Assembly (NCBI RefSeq): GCF_000429125.1
Contig: NZ_AUBG01000001.1
Coordinates: 310,001 to 374,000, forward strand
Source: Aequorivita capsosiphonis DSM 23843
Lineage (GTDB): Bacteria > Bacteroidota > Bacteroidia > Flavobacteriales > Flavobacteriaceae
Length of the DNA: 64,000 nt
Direction of reading: 5' to 3'
A program made the position numbers and the translations under genes. Below, piece after piece: positions 51,923 to 60,902 of this stretch (positions are counted from its first letter, which is position 1; each line of letters begins with the position of its first letter). Below the pieces are notes generated by a model. It worked only from the letters and a program-made list of their open reading frames with translations. It ran no database searches and was not told the origin of the DNA.

Positions 51923-52077
51923 AAATTCCAAAATTCAAATAAGAGATTCCAAATAATAAAAAGCAAATCACAAAAATGTCAATTTCCGAAACAGTTCCAA
52001 GGTTCTAAATCTTTCCGATGCTTTTGGAGTTTGGCTTTTGGAATTTAGAATTTGGCGCTTCTAAAGTTTTGGAATTT
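51923..52077. repeat. TTCCAAA/TTTGGAA inverted repeat region
   Basis: AAATTCCAAAA (51923-51933) is perfectly complementary to TTTTGGAATTT (52067-52077). Within are more imperfect TTCCAAA and TTTGGAATTT words (for example near 51946, 52024-52044). Right arm overlaps the stop codon of the leftward gene. Fits a dispersed flavobacterial intergenic repeat between convergent genes. Confidence 0.55.
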
Positions 52078-52549
52078 ATTCTTTAAGAAGATCACCAAAA
52101 TATGTATAAAGTTCTCCTTTCGTGATAACCGAGCCTTGCCGAATTAGCGCAAAAACATCTTTATTTCGGTCGTCTTTTATAGCTTTTGTGGAAGTGTAAA
52201 GACTCACCAAATCATCGTGCAGATTTTGCTGAAGCCATTTGTAACCATAATCAGTAGTGATATCTAGGTTATCCGATTCAACTTTTATTGCGATTAACTC
52301 CATAAATGCATCCGTAATATGGAAAAGCATCAATTGCTTGGGTGAAATATGTTCCAAATACCTCACTTGGTTTAAAACTCCTTCCCAAATAAGGTCACTA
52401 AAAACGTCTAGTTCCTGTTCGGCCAATTCGGGTTTCTCGGTTTTTAAGGCTGTCCATTCATCCGCAGTGATGGATTGGGTAGCAAGAAAGTTTATAAATT
52501 CTTGGTGTAGTTCTTCAAATTGCTCTTTTGTAAGTCTGGCGTACTTCAT
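52076..52549 (-). CDS. Hypothetical protein (Flavobacteriia family, possibly DUF6495)
   Basis: 157 residues, mostly helical and acidic: MKYARLTKEQFEELHQEFINFLA, ELDVFSDLIWEGVLNQVRYLEHISPKQLMLF, YGYKWLQQNLHDDLVSLY. No signal peptide or membrane helix. Found next to the rpsF-rpsR-rplI operon here, separated by a terminator. I recall this as a flavobacterial domain of unknown function, but the family number is from memory. Confidence 0.7.
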   Translation of the reverse strand: MKYARLTKEQFEELHQEFINFLATQSITADEWTALKTEKPELAEQELDVFSDLIWEGVLNQVRYLEHISPKQLMLFHITDAFMELIAIKVESDNLDITTDYGYKWLQQNLHDDLVSLYTSTKAIKDDRNKDVFALIRQGSVITKGELYTYFGDLLKE

Positions 52550-52594
52550 AGCGGTTTTCGGTTCTGGGTTGTGGGTTATTTAATAAAAACAAAA

Positions 52595-52625
52595 AAACCT
52601 TCCCCGAGAACGGGAAAGGTTTTAA
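52595..52625 (-). terminator. Terminator of the rpsF-rpsR-rplI operon
   Basis: AAACCTTCCC (52595-52604) pairs with GGGAAAGGTTT (52613-52623, one bulged A), flanked by A/T runs. It ends the ribosomal operon. Confidence 0.8.
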
Positions 52626-52643
52626 TACAATTAATCGAGTTAA

Positions 52644-53192
52644 TTAGTTCTCTTCGGCTTTAGCCTCTGAGTTATCTTCAGTTTCTGCTTTAGCTTCGGC
52701 TTTCACCTCAGGCTTAGCCACTGGCTTAGATTTAGATTCTGGTTTCGCTTCCGCAACTACTTCAAAAGTCAAGTTGCTTATCACGTCTCTGTGGAAACGG
52801 ATTGTAGCATCATAAGGACCTGTACGTTTAACGGCACCACCAGCAATTGTGATGAATTTTTTATCAATAGAAACACCCTCTTTTGCAAGTGCTTCAGCAA
52901 GATCTCCCGTTGTAACAGAACCAAATAGTCTATCACCTTCACCTGTTTTGGCTGTGATTTTAATGTCAAGACCGTTTAATTTGTCTGCATGCGTTTTAGC
53001 TTCGTCAACAACTTTCTTTTCTTTGAAAGCACGTTGCTTCAATGTTTCAGCCAATACTTTTTTCGCCGAAGGAGTCGCAAGTACTGCGTGCCCCTGAGGA
53101 ATCAAAAAGTTTCTTCCGTACCCGTTTTTTACGTTTACAAGATCATCTGAAAATCCCAGATTTTCTACGTCTTTTTTTAATATAAGTTCCAT
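52644..53192 (-). CDS. rplI: 50S ribosomal protein L9
   Basis: 182 residues. N-terminal L9 signature MELILKKDVENLGFSDDLVNVKNGYGRNFLIPQG, connecting helix and C-terminal domain. The last 35 residues are an Ala/Glu/Lys/Pro-rich repetitive tail (KPEVKAEAKAETEDNSEAKAEEN) beyond the usual ~150 residues, likely disordered. Last gene of rpsF-rpsR-rplI; 16 nt after rpsR. Confidence 0.96.
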   Translation of the reverse strand: MELILKKDVENLGFSDDLVNVKNGYGRNFLIPQGHAVLATPSAKKVLAETLKQRAFKEKKVVDEAKTHADKLNGLDIKITAKTGEGDRLFGSVTTGDLAEALAKEGVSIDKKFITIAGGAVKRTGPYDATIRFHRDVISNLTFEVVAEAKPESKSKPVAKPEVKAEAKAETEDNSEAKAEEN

Positions 53193-53208
53193 ATTCTTTA
53201 TCTGGTTT

Positions 53209-53505
53209 TTATTTTAATAAATCGGCTACATAAGGCATAAGTGCCAAGTGACGTGCTCTTTTAACGGCAACGGCCACTTTACGCTGATACTTCAATGACG
53301 TTCCAGTAAGTCTTCTTGGAAGAATTTTACCTTGCTCATTTATAAATCTCATTAAGAAATCGGCATCTTTATAATCAACATATTTAATACCAGACCTTTT
53401 GAACATGCAATATTTCTTGGTCTTGCTAGTCTCTATGTTCAGCGGAGTAAGATATCTGATCTCTCCGTCTTTTTTTCCTTTTGCTTGTTGTTGTAGTGTG
53501 GCCAT
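53209..53505 (-). CDS. rpsR: 30S ribosomal protein S18
   Basis: 98 residues with [41 protein letters not shown] and [16 protein letters not shown], typical of S18. Binds S6 and 16S rRNA at the platform. Three nt after rpsF. N-terminal extension of about 15 residues is usual for Bacteroidota. Confidence 0.97.
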   Translation of the reverse strand: MATLQQQAKGKKDGEIRYLTPLNIETSKTKKYCMFKRSGIKYVDYKDADFLMRFINEQGKILPRRLTGTSLKYQRKVAVAVKRARHLALMPYVADLLK

Positions 53506-53508
53506 AAT

Positions 53509-53847
53509 TTAAGCTGATTTTTTATTGCGGTTTCTTCTTTTTTCTGCCCAAGCAATTGCGTGCTTGTCAAGGCTTACTGTAAGGTAACGCATAAAACGCT
53601 CATCCCTTTTAAACTCAGTTTCTAGTTCGTTAACGGCTTCACCTTCAACGGTGTACTCAAACAGGTGATAAAACCCACTTTTTTTGTTTTGGATTGCGTA
53701 GGCAAGTTTTTTCAAGCCCCAATTTTCCTTGGATATCATCTTAGCTCCTTTAGAAATAAGAATATCTTCGTATTTCTTTACTGTCTCCTTTATCTGATCT
53801 TCAGACAAAACGGGATTTAAGATGAAAACAGTTTCGTAATGATTCAT
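53509..53847 (-). CDS. rpsF: 30S ribosomal protein S6
   Basis: 112 residues starting MNHYETVFILNPVLSEDQ, with WGLKKLAYAIQNKKSGFYHLFEY and the C-terminal DERFMRYLTVSLDKHAIAWAEKR. Upstream in-frame codons back to 53931 encode no S6-like residues and lie in the leader, so ATG 53847 is chosen. First gene of the rpsF-rpsR-rplI operon, with a promoter and a 7-bp leader hairpin. Confidence 0.96.
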   Translation of the reverse strand: MNHYETVFILNPVLSEDQIKETVKKYEDILISKGAKMISKENWGLKKLAYAIQNKKSGFYHLFEYTVEGEAVNELETEFKRDERFMRYLTVSLDKHAIAWAEKRRNRNKKSA

Positions 53848-53876
53848 AAAAAATCTATTAAAATTAATAATTAAAT

Positions 53877-53895
53877 CCTTGGCCTTCTGCCAAAG
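53877..53895 (-). promoter_or_regulatory. Leader hairpin before rpsF
   Basis: On the minus strand CTTTGGC (53895-53889), loop AGAAG, GCCAAGG (53883-53877): a 7-bp stem with one G-T pair, located right at the predicted transcript start. An S6:S18-binding leader is known in many phyla; whether this hairpin is one cannot be told here. Confidence 0.5.
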
Positions 53896-53901
53896 AGGGT
53901 G

Positions 53902-53932
53902 CAAAAATAATACTTTATTTATTAGTATCAAA
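53902..53932 (-). promoter_or_regulatory. Promoter of the rpsF operon
   Basis: On the minus strand TTTG (53932-53929), 19-nt spacer, TATTTTTG (53909-53902): exact consensus. Predicted start near 53896. The rest of the 454-base gap to the LytTR gene is A+T-rich and holds no gene I can support. Confidence 0.8.
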
Positions 53933-54301
53933 CCAAAATACGATTATACTTATATTTTAATTCGTCGTGTCCGACTAATATTTAAGACCGCTCAGCTGCT
54001 GCTTATAAAATTTTCATAAAGTAGTTAGATGTTAGACATAAGACTTGCTTCCTAATAAATTGATAAGATTAGATTAGATTGATTCAGCATACTTTTAGTT
54101 ATTAAATCTCAATCGTGTACTTAATAGCAAGGTCTCAACTTAAATAAAAAAGCCTTAAGCAGGTATTGTCTTTAGTTGAACAAAATTTTGTATTATTTTC
54201 ATGTTTTTAGGTAAAGCCTAAATATCCCTCGATAAAGCACAAAAATAGTTGCATTTCATCGATTATTTTCATAGTATTGCTATTAAGCTAATCTACCTGT
54301 C

Positions 54302-55015
54302 GTGGAAAAAATAATACTCAAATGCGCTATTGTAGATGATTCAACACTACAAAGGCTTTCTATTGTAAAATTAATCGAATCTCATTCTTCTCTTGAACTT
54401 GTTGGGGAATACAAAAATGCAATAGACGCAAAAAAAGCTATTGCCACAACGGAAATGGATCTCATCTTTTTAGATGTCGAAATGCCAATACTTTCTGGCT
54501 TCGACCTTTTAGATGACATGCAAGTGAAGCCTCAAGTAATATTTGTTACCGGAAAAACTAAATACGCTTTTAAGGCATTTGATTATGATGCCGTTGATTA
54601 TCTTAGAAAACCGGTTGCTAAAGATCGCTTTTTAAATGCAGTTCATAAAGCGATTAGCAACTTCAAACTTAAGAACGAAGAAGGATTTGATGACGAAGAC
54701 TTCATTTTCGTAAAAAGCAATCTTAAAAAGCGAAAAGTATTCTTAAACGAACTCCGCTATATTGAAGCTTTGGGCGATTATGTGAAACTTGTAACAGAAC
54801 ACGATTCCCTTGTGGTGCTTTCAACAATGAAAGCATTTGAAGCGCTTTTACCAAGCGAGAGGTTTTTAAGAATCCATAAATCTTATATCGTGAACCTGGA
54901 TAAAGTACAGCGCTACAACAGTAAAATGATTGAATTGGAAAAAGATAAACTTCCTCTAAGCCGCAACAGAAAAGCAGCTCTTGTGGAAGCACTAGCCGAC
55001 AAGCCAAGCCCTTAA
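54302..55015 (+). CDS. LytTR-family response regulator
   Basis: 237 residues. Receiver domain with CAIVDDSTLQRLS and phosphoacceptor Asp58 in LIFLDVEMPILSGF, Thr/Lys in FVTGKTKYAF; LytTR DNA-binding domain (about 135-230) with DFIFVKSNLKKRKVFLNELRYIEALGDYVKL and FLRIHKSYIVNLDKV. Start is GTG at 54302 (the nearby ATG is out of frame). No sensor kinase gene is adjacent. Converges with priA; stop codons overlap. Confidence 0.92.
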   Translation: MEKIILKCAIVDDSTLQRLSIVKLIESHSSLELVGEYKNAIDAKKAIATTEMDLIFLDVEMPILSGFDLLDDMQVKPQVIFVTGKTKYAFKAFDYDAVDYLRKPVAKDRFLNAVHKAISNFKLKNEEGFDDEDFIFVKSNLKKRKVFLNELRYIEALGDYVKLVTEHDSLVVLSTMKAFEALLPSERFLRIHKSYIVNLDKVQRYNSKMIELEKDKLPLSRNRKAALVEALADKPSP

Positions 55016-57462
55016 TAATTATCTACATCTATATGTATGCGAACACTTGAAAATTCTTTGATGGAATTGAAACTGCGTTGTACGTTTGCAATATATTGCT
55101 TCGTTTTTTCCAGTGATTGATTCTTCGGAATTTTTAGGAGAAGGTTAATAATGTATTTGTTTTTTATTCTTCCTATTGGCGGCGGTTCCGGACCCAACAC
55201 ATGTTCCTTAAATTTTATTTCCAAAGCTTGTCCAAACCAAGCGGAGGCTTTTTGAACGCGGGTAAGGTTTTTATCTTTAAATACAATTTTTACCGTTCTG
55301 TAAAAAGGTGGGTACTTATAATTGTAGCGTTCTTCCAATTGTTCCTTATACATTCCCTCGTAATCATTTACACTAACCTGCTTCAATATTTGGTGATACG
55401 GATTGTATGTCTGAATTAAAACTTTACCACGTTTTTCGGTACGTCCCGCCCTACCCGAAACTTGCTGAAGCAATTGAAAACTTCTTTCGTGGGCTCTAAA
55501 ATCGGGAAAATTTAAAAGGTTGTCTGCATTCATAACGCCCACCAATCTTATGTTTCTAAAATCCAATCCTTTGGCAAGCATTTGTGTGCCTACCAAAATA
55601 TCAATTTCCTCATTCTCCAAAGCCTCTATAAGTTTTGAATACGAATTTTTCCCTTTCGTGGTATCTTGATCCATCCGGGCAATTTTGTGATCTGGAAACA
55701 AAGATTTCAATTCCGTCTCTATCTGCTCCGTACCGAAACCTTTGGTATCTAAAGTTTCACTTCCGCAGGCTATACAACTATGCATCATAGCTATCTTATA
55801 GCCACAATAATGACATCGCAATTGGTTTTTAAATTGATGGAATGTCAAGCTAACATCGCAGTTAGGGCATTGTGGTGAAACGCCACAGGTAGTACATTCC
55901 ACAACTGGCGAAAAACCCCTTCTATTTTGAAAGAGTATAATTTGCTCTTCATTTTTAAGAACCTCTCTCATTTCTTCCAGTAACCTATCGCTGAAATGGC
56001 CTGTCATTTGCTTCTTTCGGTTCTTTTCCTTAATATCTACCAATTCAATTTCTGGCATCAGTACATTTCCGAAGCGTTTTTTCAACGTAACCAATCCGTA
56101 CTTCCCCGTTTTTGCATTGTGATAGCTCTCTAAAGAAGGCGTTGCAGACCCCATCAATAATTTTGCCTTGTGAAGATTTGCTAAAACAATGGCACTGTCT
56201 CGCGCATTGTAACGAGGTGCGGGGCTGTATTGTTTGAAAGAAGGTTCATGCTCTTCGTCCACAATTATAAAACCTAAATTTTTAAAAGGAAGAAATAAAG
56301 AGGAACGGGCACCTATAACCACTTGTGCCTTTGGTTTTTCCTGAAGCACATTGTTCCAAACCTCAACTCGTTCATTTACTGAAAATTTAGAATGATAAAC
56401 CGATATCTTTTCACCGAAATATTTCTGAAGCCTTGTGATCAATTGGGTGGTTAAGGCAATTTCAGGAAGCATATACAATACTTGTTTTCCCGAATTAATC
56501 ATTTCTTCAATAAGCCGTACGTAAATTTCAGTTTTTCCACTGGAAGTTACTCCGTGCAAGAGAACGACTTCTTTTTCTTGAAAACTCTCTTTAATCTCCT
56601 GATAAGAAAATAATTGTGCTTCATTTAAGGTTTTTATTTCGGAAGAAGCTTCCCCAGAAAATTCTACACGATCGTGCTGAACAAAATATTCTTCTAAAAT
56701 GCCTTTGTCTATAAGTGTCTTTAAGGTTCCCGCCGAGGCATCACTTTTTTTCTGAAGCGCTATGGAGCCAATGGGTTTTTTAGATTGGCTAGTCAACATA
56801 AAAAGATTCATAAGCACCGCCCGTTGTTTTGGCGCTCTACTTAATGAATCCAGTAAGTTTTTTAGATTTTCTTCGGAAGTGTATTCCGTGGCAAGTTTAA
56901 TATAGCGTTTCAGTTTTGGAGTGTATTGTTCATAAACTGTTTCCTCTACTTCCACTATTCCTTTTTCAAACAACTTCTGTATTACTGAAACCACATTCTT
57001 TTTGTCCAAAATGGAGCGCACATCATTAATATGAAGTGAGGACTGATGCTGCAAGGCTTCTAAAACCAAAAACTCTTCATCAGATAATAAATTTTCATCC
57101 CATTCCTTTTCTACAGCTAACTTTATTATCGTTTCACTTTCAAGCAAAAAAGCACTAGGAAGCGCTGCTTTTATCACTTCCCCCAACGAACACATATAAT
57201 ACTTGGCCAGCCATTCCCAGTGCTTTAACTGGAAGCTTGTAATAATGGGCGATTCATCCAAAATATGATCAATAGACTTGGTTTCGTAACCTGTTGGTGC
57301 TTGGTCGTGCACTTGATAGACAATACCCGTGTAAACCTTCGATTTTCCGAAGGGGACGGCAACTCGCATTCCCGGTTTTAAAAAGGCAGCCTCATCCTTG
57401 TTCACGCTATACGTAAAGGTTTGTTTTAATGGAATTGGCAGAATGACGTCTATGAAATACAA
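55012..57462 (-). CDS. priA: Primosomal protein N' (replication restart helicase)
   Basis: 816 residues. 3'-BD start FIDVILPIPLKQTFTYSV, Walker A VTSSGKTEIYVR, DEEH box VDEEHEPSFKQYS, zinc region with paired Cys (CTTCGVSPQCPNCDV ... CHYCGYKIAMMHSCIACG) and QMLAKGLDFRNIRLVGVMNAD. Reloads the replisome at collapsed forks. Full length. Confidence 0.95.
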   Translation of the reverse strand: MYFIDVILPIPLKQTFTYSVNKDEAAFLKPGMRVAVPFGKSKVYTGIVYQVHDQAPTGYETKSIDHILDESPIITSFQLKHWEWLAKYYMCSLGEVIKAALPSAFLLESETIIKLAVEKEWDENLLSDEEFLVLEALQHQSSLHINDVRSILDKKNVVSVIQKLFEKGIVEVEETVYEQYTPKLKRYIKLATEYTSEENLKNLLDSLSRAPKQRAVLMNLFMLTSQSKKPIGSIALQKKSDASAGTLKTLIDKGILEEYFVQHDRVEFSGEASSEIKTLNEAQLFSYQEIKESFQEKEVVLLHGVTSSGKTEIYVRLIEEMINSGKQVLYMLPEIALTTQLITRLQKYFGEKISVYHSKFSVNERVEVWNNVLQEKPKAQVVIGARSSLFLPFKNLGFIIVDEEHEPSFKQYSPAPRYNARDSAIVLANLHKAKLLMGSATPSLESYHNAKTGKYGLVTLKKRFGNVLMPEIELVDIKEKNRKKQMTGHFSDRLLEEMREVLKNEEQIILFQNRRGFSPVVECTTCGVSPQCPNCDVSLTFHQFKNQLRCHYCGYKIAMMHSCIACGSETLDTKGFGTEQIETELKSLFPDHKIARMDQDTTKGKNSYSKLIEALENEEIDILVGTQMLAKGLDFRNIRLVGVMNADNLLNFPDFRAHERSFQLLQQVSGRAGRTEKRGKVLIQTYNPYHQILKQVSVNDYEGMYKEQLEERYNYKYPPFYRTVKIVFKDKNLTRVQKASAWFGQALEIKFKEHVLGPEPPPIGRIKNKYIINLLLKIPKNQSLEKTKQYIANVQRSFNSIKEFSSVRIHIDVDNY

Positions 57463-57572
57463 ATTATGAGTTGTGAGTTATGAGTTAATGAAAATATTAT
57501 TTCATCTATTACTGCTCGGATACCTTTAATGAATTATTTGATTTTGTTAGCTCCCTTCGCTTAGGTCGGAAT

Positions 57573-57600
57573 GCAAAAGACCACCAAAATTGGTGGCCTA
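57573..57600 (-). terminator. Terminator after the DUF2147 gene
   Basis: CCACCAAAATTGGTGG (57581-57596) is a perfect self-complementary stem; on the minus strand it is followed by CTTTTGC. Lies 27 nt past the DUF2147 stop. Confidence 0.65.
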
Positions 57601-57622
57601 AAGATAGTATTTTTAATTTTTT

Positions 57623-58051
57623 TTATTGAACTCGGGTCCAAGTTTGTGTTCTTCCCAAGAGAGAGAAACCAATATAACCACGGACCTTCAATGTATTGGC
57701 ACCATCCAATTCTATATAACTTTTATACACTTTCCCATTATTTGGATCCATAATGGTTCCGCCGTTGTATTCCTTACCATCCTTTTTAAGGTCTTTTATG
57801 ATTATCAACCCCATAATTGGTTTTCCTTTGTCATCATCAGGACATTTAGTACAAGTTGCGTCACGTTTTGAAGGATCTGCAATCTCTACTACTTTTCCGA
57901 AAATTTTTCCATTCTGTTTATAAATTTCTACAACGGATTTTGCTTTACCAGTATCATCGTCAAAGGTTTGCCATTTTCCGGTTACATCTTGTGCCACGGC
58001 TGCCATAACAGACAGAGCGATAAGAGAGAAAGTTAAAAGTATTTTTTTCAT
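57623..58051 (-). CDS. DUF2147 domain protein, exported
   Basis: 142 residues. Signal peptide (MKKILLTFSLIALSVMAAVAQ), then DUF2147: DVTGKWQTFDDDTGKAKSVVEIYK, GKIFGKVVEIADPS, CTKCPDDDKGKPIMGL and IMDPNNGKVYKSYIEL. Calycin-like exported protein of unknown role, usually periplasmic or secreted. Separated by 22 nt from the BrkB-like gene upstream; likely same transcript. Confidence 0.88.
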   Translation of the reverse strand: MKKILLTFSLIALSVMAAVAQDVTGKWQTFDDDTGKAKSVVEIYKQNGKIFGKVVEIADPSKRDATCTKCPDDDKGKPIMGLIIIKDLKKDGKEYNGGTIMDPNNGKVYKSYIELDGANTLKVRGYIGFSLLGRTQTWTRVQ

Positions 58052-58073
58052 AGTTCAAAAAATTTAGGTTGCG

Positions 58074-58985
58074 TTACATTTTTTCTTTGAGCCGCTTTAT
58101 TGAAACGTTTAATTCAAAACCTAGCAGCAAGAGGTTAGAGTTTATCCAAATATATAACATCAAAATCAATAGTGCACCAATGGAACCGTATAACTCATTA
58201 TAATTTGAAAAATTATTGATATAAACTCCAAAAAAGTAAGTTGTTAGCAAGAAAAGAATCGTAGTGGTCAACGCTCCTACAGAAAAAAATCGTGAAGATT
58301 TACCTTCCTTTGTGCCGAAGTAATAAAGGGTGGCAATCACCACATAAATCATTACTACAAAAACAAGAAACTGAAAGAACGATATCCAAAAAAGATTGTT
58401 ATTAATATAGGCTCTTGACTGAAGATCCCGTATAATGTACTCCCCATACAAAATCACTCCTACCATTGTTAACAATAAGAATGCCAAGAAAATAGAAACC
58501 GCTAGTGCTACTAAATACTGTTTAAAAAAAGAACGGTTTATACTTACATGAAATGAGTATTCAAAAGCACTAAAAATTGCATTAACCCCATTTGCAGATA
58601 AGAAAACAGAAAGGAAAAACACAAAGGAAAGTAAGCCTGTTCGGGGGTTTACAGCAATATCTGCAATAACAGGATAAAAAAACTGCGTTGTTTGCGGCGG
58701 TAGTAAGGCCTCAATAAAAATTAAAAATCGGGTTTGAAAACCATCTATCGGTATATATGGAATCAGGTTTAAAAGAAGTAGTAAAAAAGGAAAAAGTGCA
58801 AGAAAAAAACTATAGGCGATGGAACTGGCACGAGGGGAAAATGAACCTTTTATAATACCGGTACCATAGATATCCAGCAAATGATAAAGCGAAAACGCTC
58901 CCAGGCCAGGGAGTTTTATTCTTTTGCTAAGCTTCACCAAATCCCGAATTACCGGAATGTTGATTTCCTTTTCTTCTTCGCTCAT
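58074..58985 (-). CDS. YihY/BrkB family membrane protein
   Basis: 303 residues with six membrane helices. Family signature RASSIAYSFFLALFPFLLLLLNLIPY near residues 52-77 and a second conserved region YGSIGALLILMLYIWINSNLLLLGFELN near the C-terminus. Often named ribonuclease BN/virulence factor BrkB, but it is an integral membrane protein with no proven nuclease activity. Its start overlaps the nadC stop by one base. Confidence 0.9.
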   Translation of the reverse strand: MSEEEKEINIPVIRDLVKLSKRIKLPGLGAFSLYHLLDIYGTGIIKGSFSPRASSIAYSFFLALFPFLLLLLNLIPYIPIDGFQTRFLIFIEALLPPQTTQFFYPVIADIAVNPRTGLLSFVFFLSVFLSANGVNAIFSAFEYSFHVSINRSFFKQYLVALAVSIFLAFLLLTMVGVILYGEYIIRDLQSRAYINNNLFWISFFQFLVFVVMIYVVIATLYYFGTKEGKSSRFFSVGALTTTILFLLTTYFFGVYINNFSNYNELYGSIGALLILMLYIWINSNLLLLGFELNVSIKRLKEKM

Positions 58986-59842
58986 TAAACAGCTTTTAGG
59001 CTCAGGTCCATATTATAAACAGAATGTGTCAAGGCTCCACTGGATATATAATCTACGCCGCATTCTGCATATTTTCTGGCGGTTTCAAGCGTGATTCCAC
59101 CACTGGATTCGGTTAAACTCTTACCGTTGATAAGCTTTACTGCTTTTCTCGTATCTTCATAATTAAAATTGTCAATAAGGATTCTATAAACACCCTCAGT
59201 TTTAAGAATTGCTTCAATTTCTTCAAGATTTCTAGCCTCCACGATAATTTTGAGATCAAGATGATGATCTTTCAAATAGTCCTTTGTTTTTTCAATTGCC
59301 TTGGTTATGCCTCCGCAAAAATCGATGTGATTGTCTTTTAGCATAACCATATCATAAAGTGCGAAACGGTGATTCTCTCCACCTCCAATCTTAACGGCCC
59401 ACTTCTCCAAAGCTCGAATTCCAGGTGTAGTTTTGCGGGTATCTAGAATTTTAGTGCCTGTACCTTCCAAGAGCTTTACGTATTCATTGGTTTTGGTAGC
59501 AATAGCACTCATGCGCTGCATGGCATTCAATACCAGCCGTTCCGATTTTAAGATTGATTGCGAAAGACCCGAAACGTAAAAACATACATCGCCATATTTT
59601 ACTGGACTTCCATCCTTAATTTTAATATCCAACTCCAAACCTGGATCTACATACTCAAAAACTTGACGGGCAAACTCTATCCCTGCAATGATACCTTCAT
59701 CTTTCACCAAAAGTTTTGCCGTACCCATAGCATCCTCTGGAATACAGGCCAGCGAACTGTGATCGCCATCGCCTACATCTTCACGGACGGCATTGGTAAT
59801 AATAATATCTATCTCTCTGTTGAATTGTTTTTCTGAAATCAT
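58985..59842 (-). CDS. nadC: Nicotinate-nucleotide pyrophosphorylase (carboxylating)
   Basis: 285 residues. Converts quinolinate and PRPP to nicotinate mononucleotide in NAD synthesis. Motifs: EDVGDGDHSSLACIPEDA, LNAMQRMSAIATKT, ILDTRKTTPGIRALEKWAVKIGGGENHRFAL and KDNHIDF. Full length. Its last base overlaps the BrkB-like start (TAATG), so nadC-brkB is an operon. Confidence 0.95.
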   Translation of the reverse strand: MISEKQFNREIDIIITNAVREDVGDGDHSSLACIPEDAMGTAKLLVKDEGIIAGIEFARQVFEYVDPGLELDIKIKDGSPVKYGDVCFYVSGLSQSILKSERLVLNAMQRMSAIATKTNEYVKLLEGTGTKILDTRKTTPGIRALEKWAVKIGGGENHRFALYDMVMLKDNHIDFCGGITKAIEKTKDYLKDHHLDLKIIVEARNLEEIEAILKTEGVYRILIDNFNYEDTRKAVKLINGKSLTESSGGITLETARKYAECGVDYISSGALTHSVYNMDLSLKAV

Positions 59843-59967
59843 AACGTGGAAATTTCTGCTAAAATAACAAAAAGAGTTGGCAGTATTCAGTTTCAGTTGT
59901 TAGTTATACAAAAACCCTTATACCTCGGCTTCGCTCGGCAACCAAAAATAGTTAGAAGGGAGCCGTT

Positions 59968-59975
59968 TATCTTTG
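59968..59975 (+). promoter_or_regulatory. Probable -7 box for rlmH
   Basis: TATCTTTG, 26 nt before the rlmH ATG. No matching TTTG 19 nt upstream, so only the -7 half is supported. Confidence 0.45.
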
Positions 59976-60000
59976 TATTTTTAACCCCTAAAAAGTTTTT

Positions 60001-60474
60001 ATGAAAATAACACTACTCGCCATAGGTAAAACAGACAATAAGCAACTGCAAACCTTAATGGACGACTATACCAAACGTTTGGGATTTTATATTTCTTTTG
60101 AAATGGAAATTATTCCCGATATAAAGAATGCAAAAAACTTGTCCGAATTTCTTCAAAAGCAAGCTGAAGGTGAGGAAATACTAAAGCGAACAACCACTGC
60201 CGATATTTTGATTCTCCTTGACGAAAACGGCAAAACCTTCACTTCCGAAGGCTTTTCGGAATTTCTTCAGAAGAAAATGAACAGCGGACTAAAAAACCTC
60301 ATCTTCGTTATTGGTGGTCCTTATGGCTTTAGCGATACTGTTTATAAACGCGCAAACGGGAAGGTTTCGCTTTCTACCATGACTTTTTCACACCAAATGG
60401 TTCGGCTTTTCTTTATTGAACAATTGTATAGAGGATTTACTATTTTGAGGAATGAACCATATCATCATAGATAA
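60001..60474 (+). CDS. rlmH: 23S rRNA (pseudouridine1915-N3)-methyltransferase
   Basis: 157 residues, SPOUT fold. Conserved FVIGGPYGFSDTVYKRAN and LSTMTFSHQMVRLFFIEQLYRGFTILRNEPYHH close the protein, as in all RlmH. Methylates the pseudouridine at 1915 of 23S rRNA on 70S ribosomes. Single gene. Confidence 0.96.
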   Translation: MKITLLAIGKTDNKQLQTLMDDYTKRLGFYISFEMEIIPDIKNAKNLSEFLQKQAEGEEILKRTTTADILILLDENGKTFTSEGFSEFLQKKMNSGLKNLIFVIGGPYGFSDTVYKRANGKVSLSTMTFSHQMVRLFFIEQLYRGFTILRNEPYHHR

Positions 60475-60585
60475 GTTTGAACGACGAGTTACGAGCGACG
60501 AATGATTCAAGCGATAAATTTTCAGGAGCTCGTATGATTAAAACATCTCTCAAGCCACTTATAAAAACTGCTACACCTTACTTTT

Positions 60586-60894
60586 TCAGTTCCATAGGCA
60601 ATCTATATAATCCGTTAACATATGAAATAATAATCCTACCGCGATGATTCTTGTCTTTTTGAAAAATAATAACACAACATATACAGCCATTGCCCAATAA
60701 GTATGCAACGGGTGAAAATTAATGCTACAACGTCCCGGATCGAAAATGGGTATTGCAAAAAGATGATCTACATCTACCAGCATGGTTGCAAGCATAATGA
60801 GCCAAGCTTTTTTCCATTCATTTCTGAACAAGACATAGGCAATTAGCCCAGGAACCAAGAGGTGCAATGTATAATGAACAATGGTTTGAAGCAT
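60586..60894 (-). CDS. Small membrane protein (DUF6122-like)
   Basis: 102 residues, three hydrophobic segments (about 5-23, 30-45 and 68-84) with conserved-looking His/Asp (TMLVDVDHLFAIPIFDPGRC; HPLHTYWAM; HMLTDYIDC). Resembles the metal-dependent hydrolase-like membrane proteins of the DUF6122 group; family assignment is from memory. Eight nt after the DinB-like gene; probable operon. Confidence 0.75.
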   Translation of the reverse strand: MLQTIVHYTLHLLVPGLIAYVLFRNEWKKAWLIMLATMLVDVDHLFAIPIFDPGRCSINFHPLHTYWAMAVYVVLLFFKKTRIIAVGLLFHMLTDYIDCLWN

Positions 60895-60902
60895 TCCTAA
60901 CT

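Noticed and set aside
51363-51971. 202-residue leftward frame opposite the MacB-like permease
   Set aside because: Antisense shadow of a well-supported gene; its hydrophobic and Ile-rich composition mirrors the membrane helices on the other strand.
53509-53931. Longer S6 with 28 extra N-terminal residues
   Set aside because: The extra segment lies over the predicted promoter start and leader hairpin and has no match to S6; ATG at 53847 is right.
58074-58985. Ribonuclease BN function for the BrkB-like protein
   Set aside because: The protein is an integral membrane protein with no nuclease motif; the RNase BN name is a historical misassignment.
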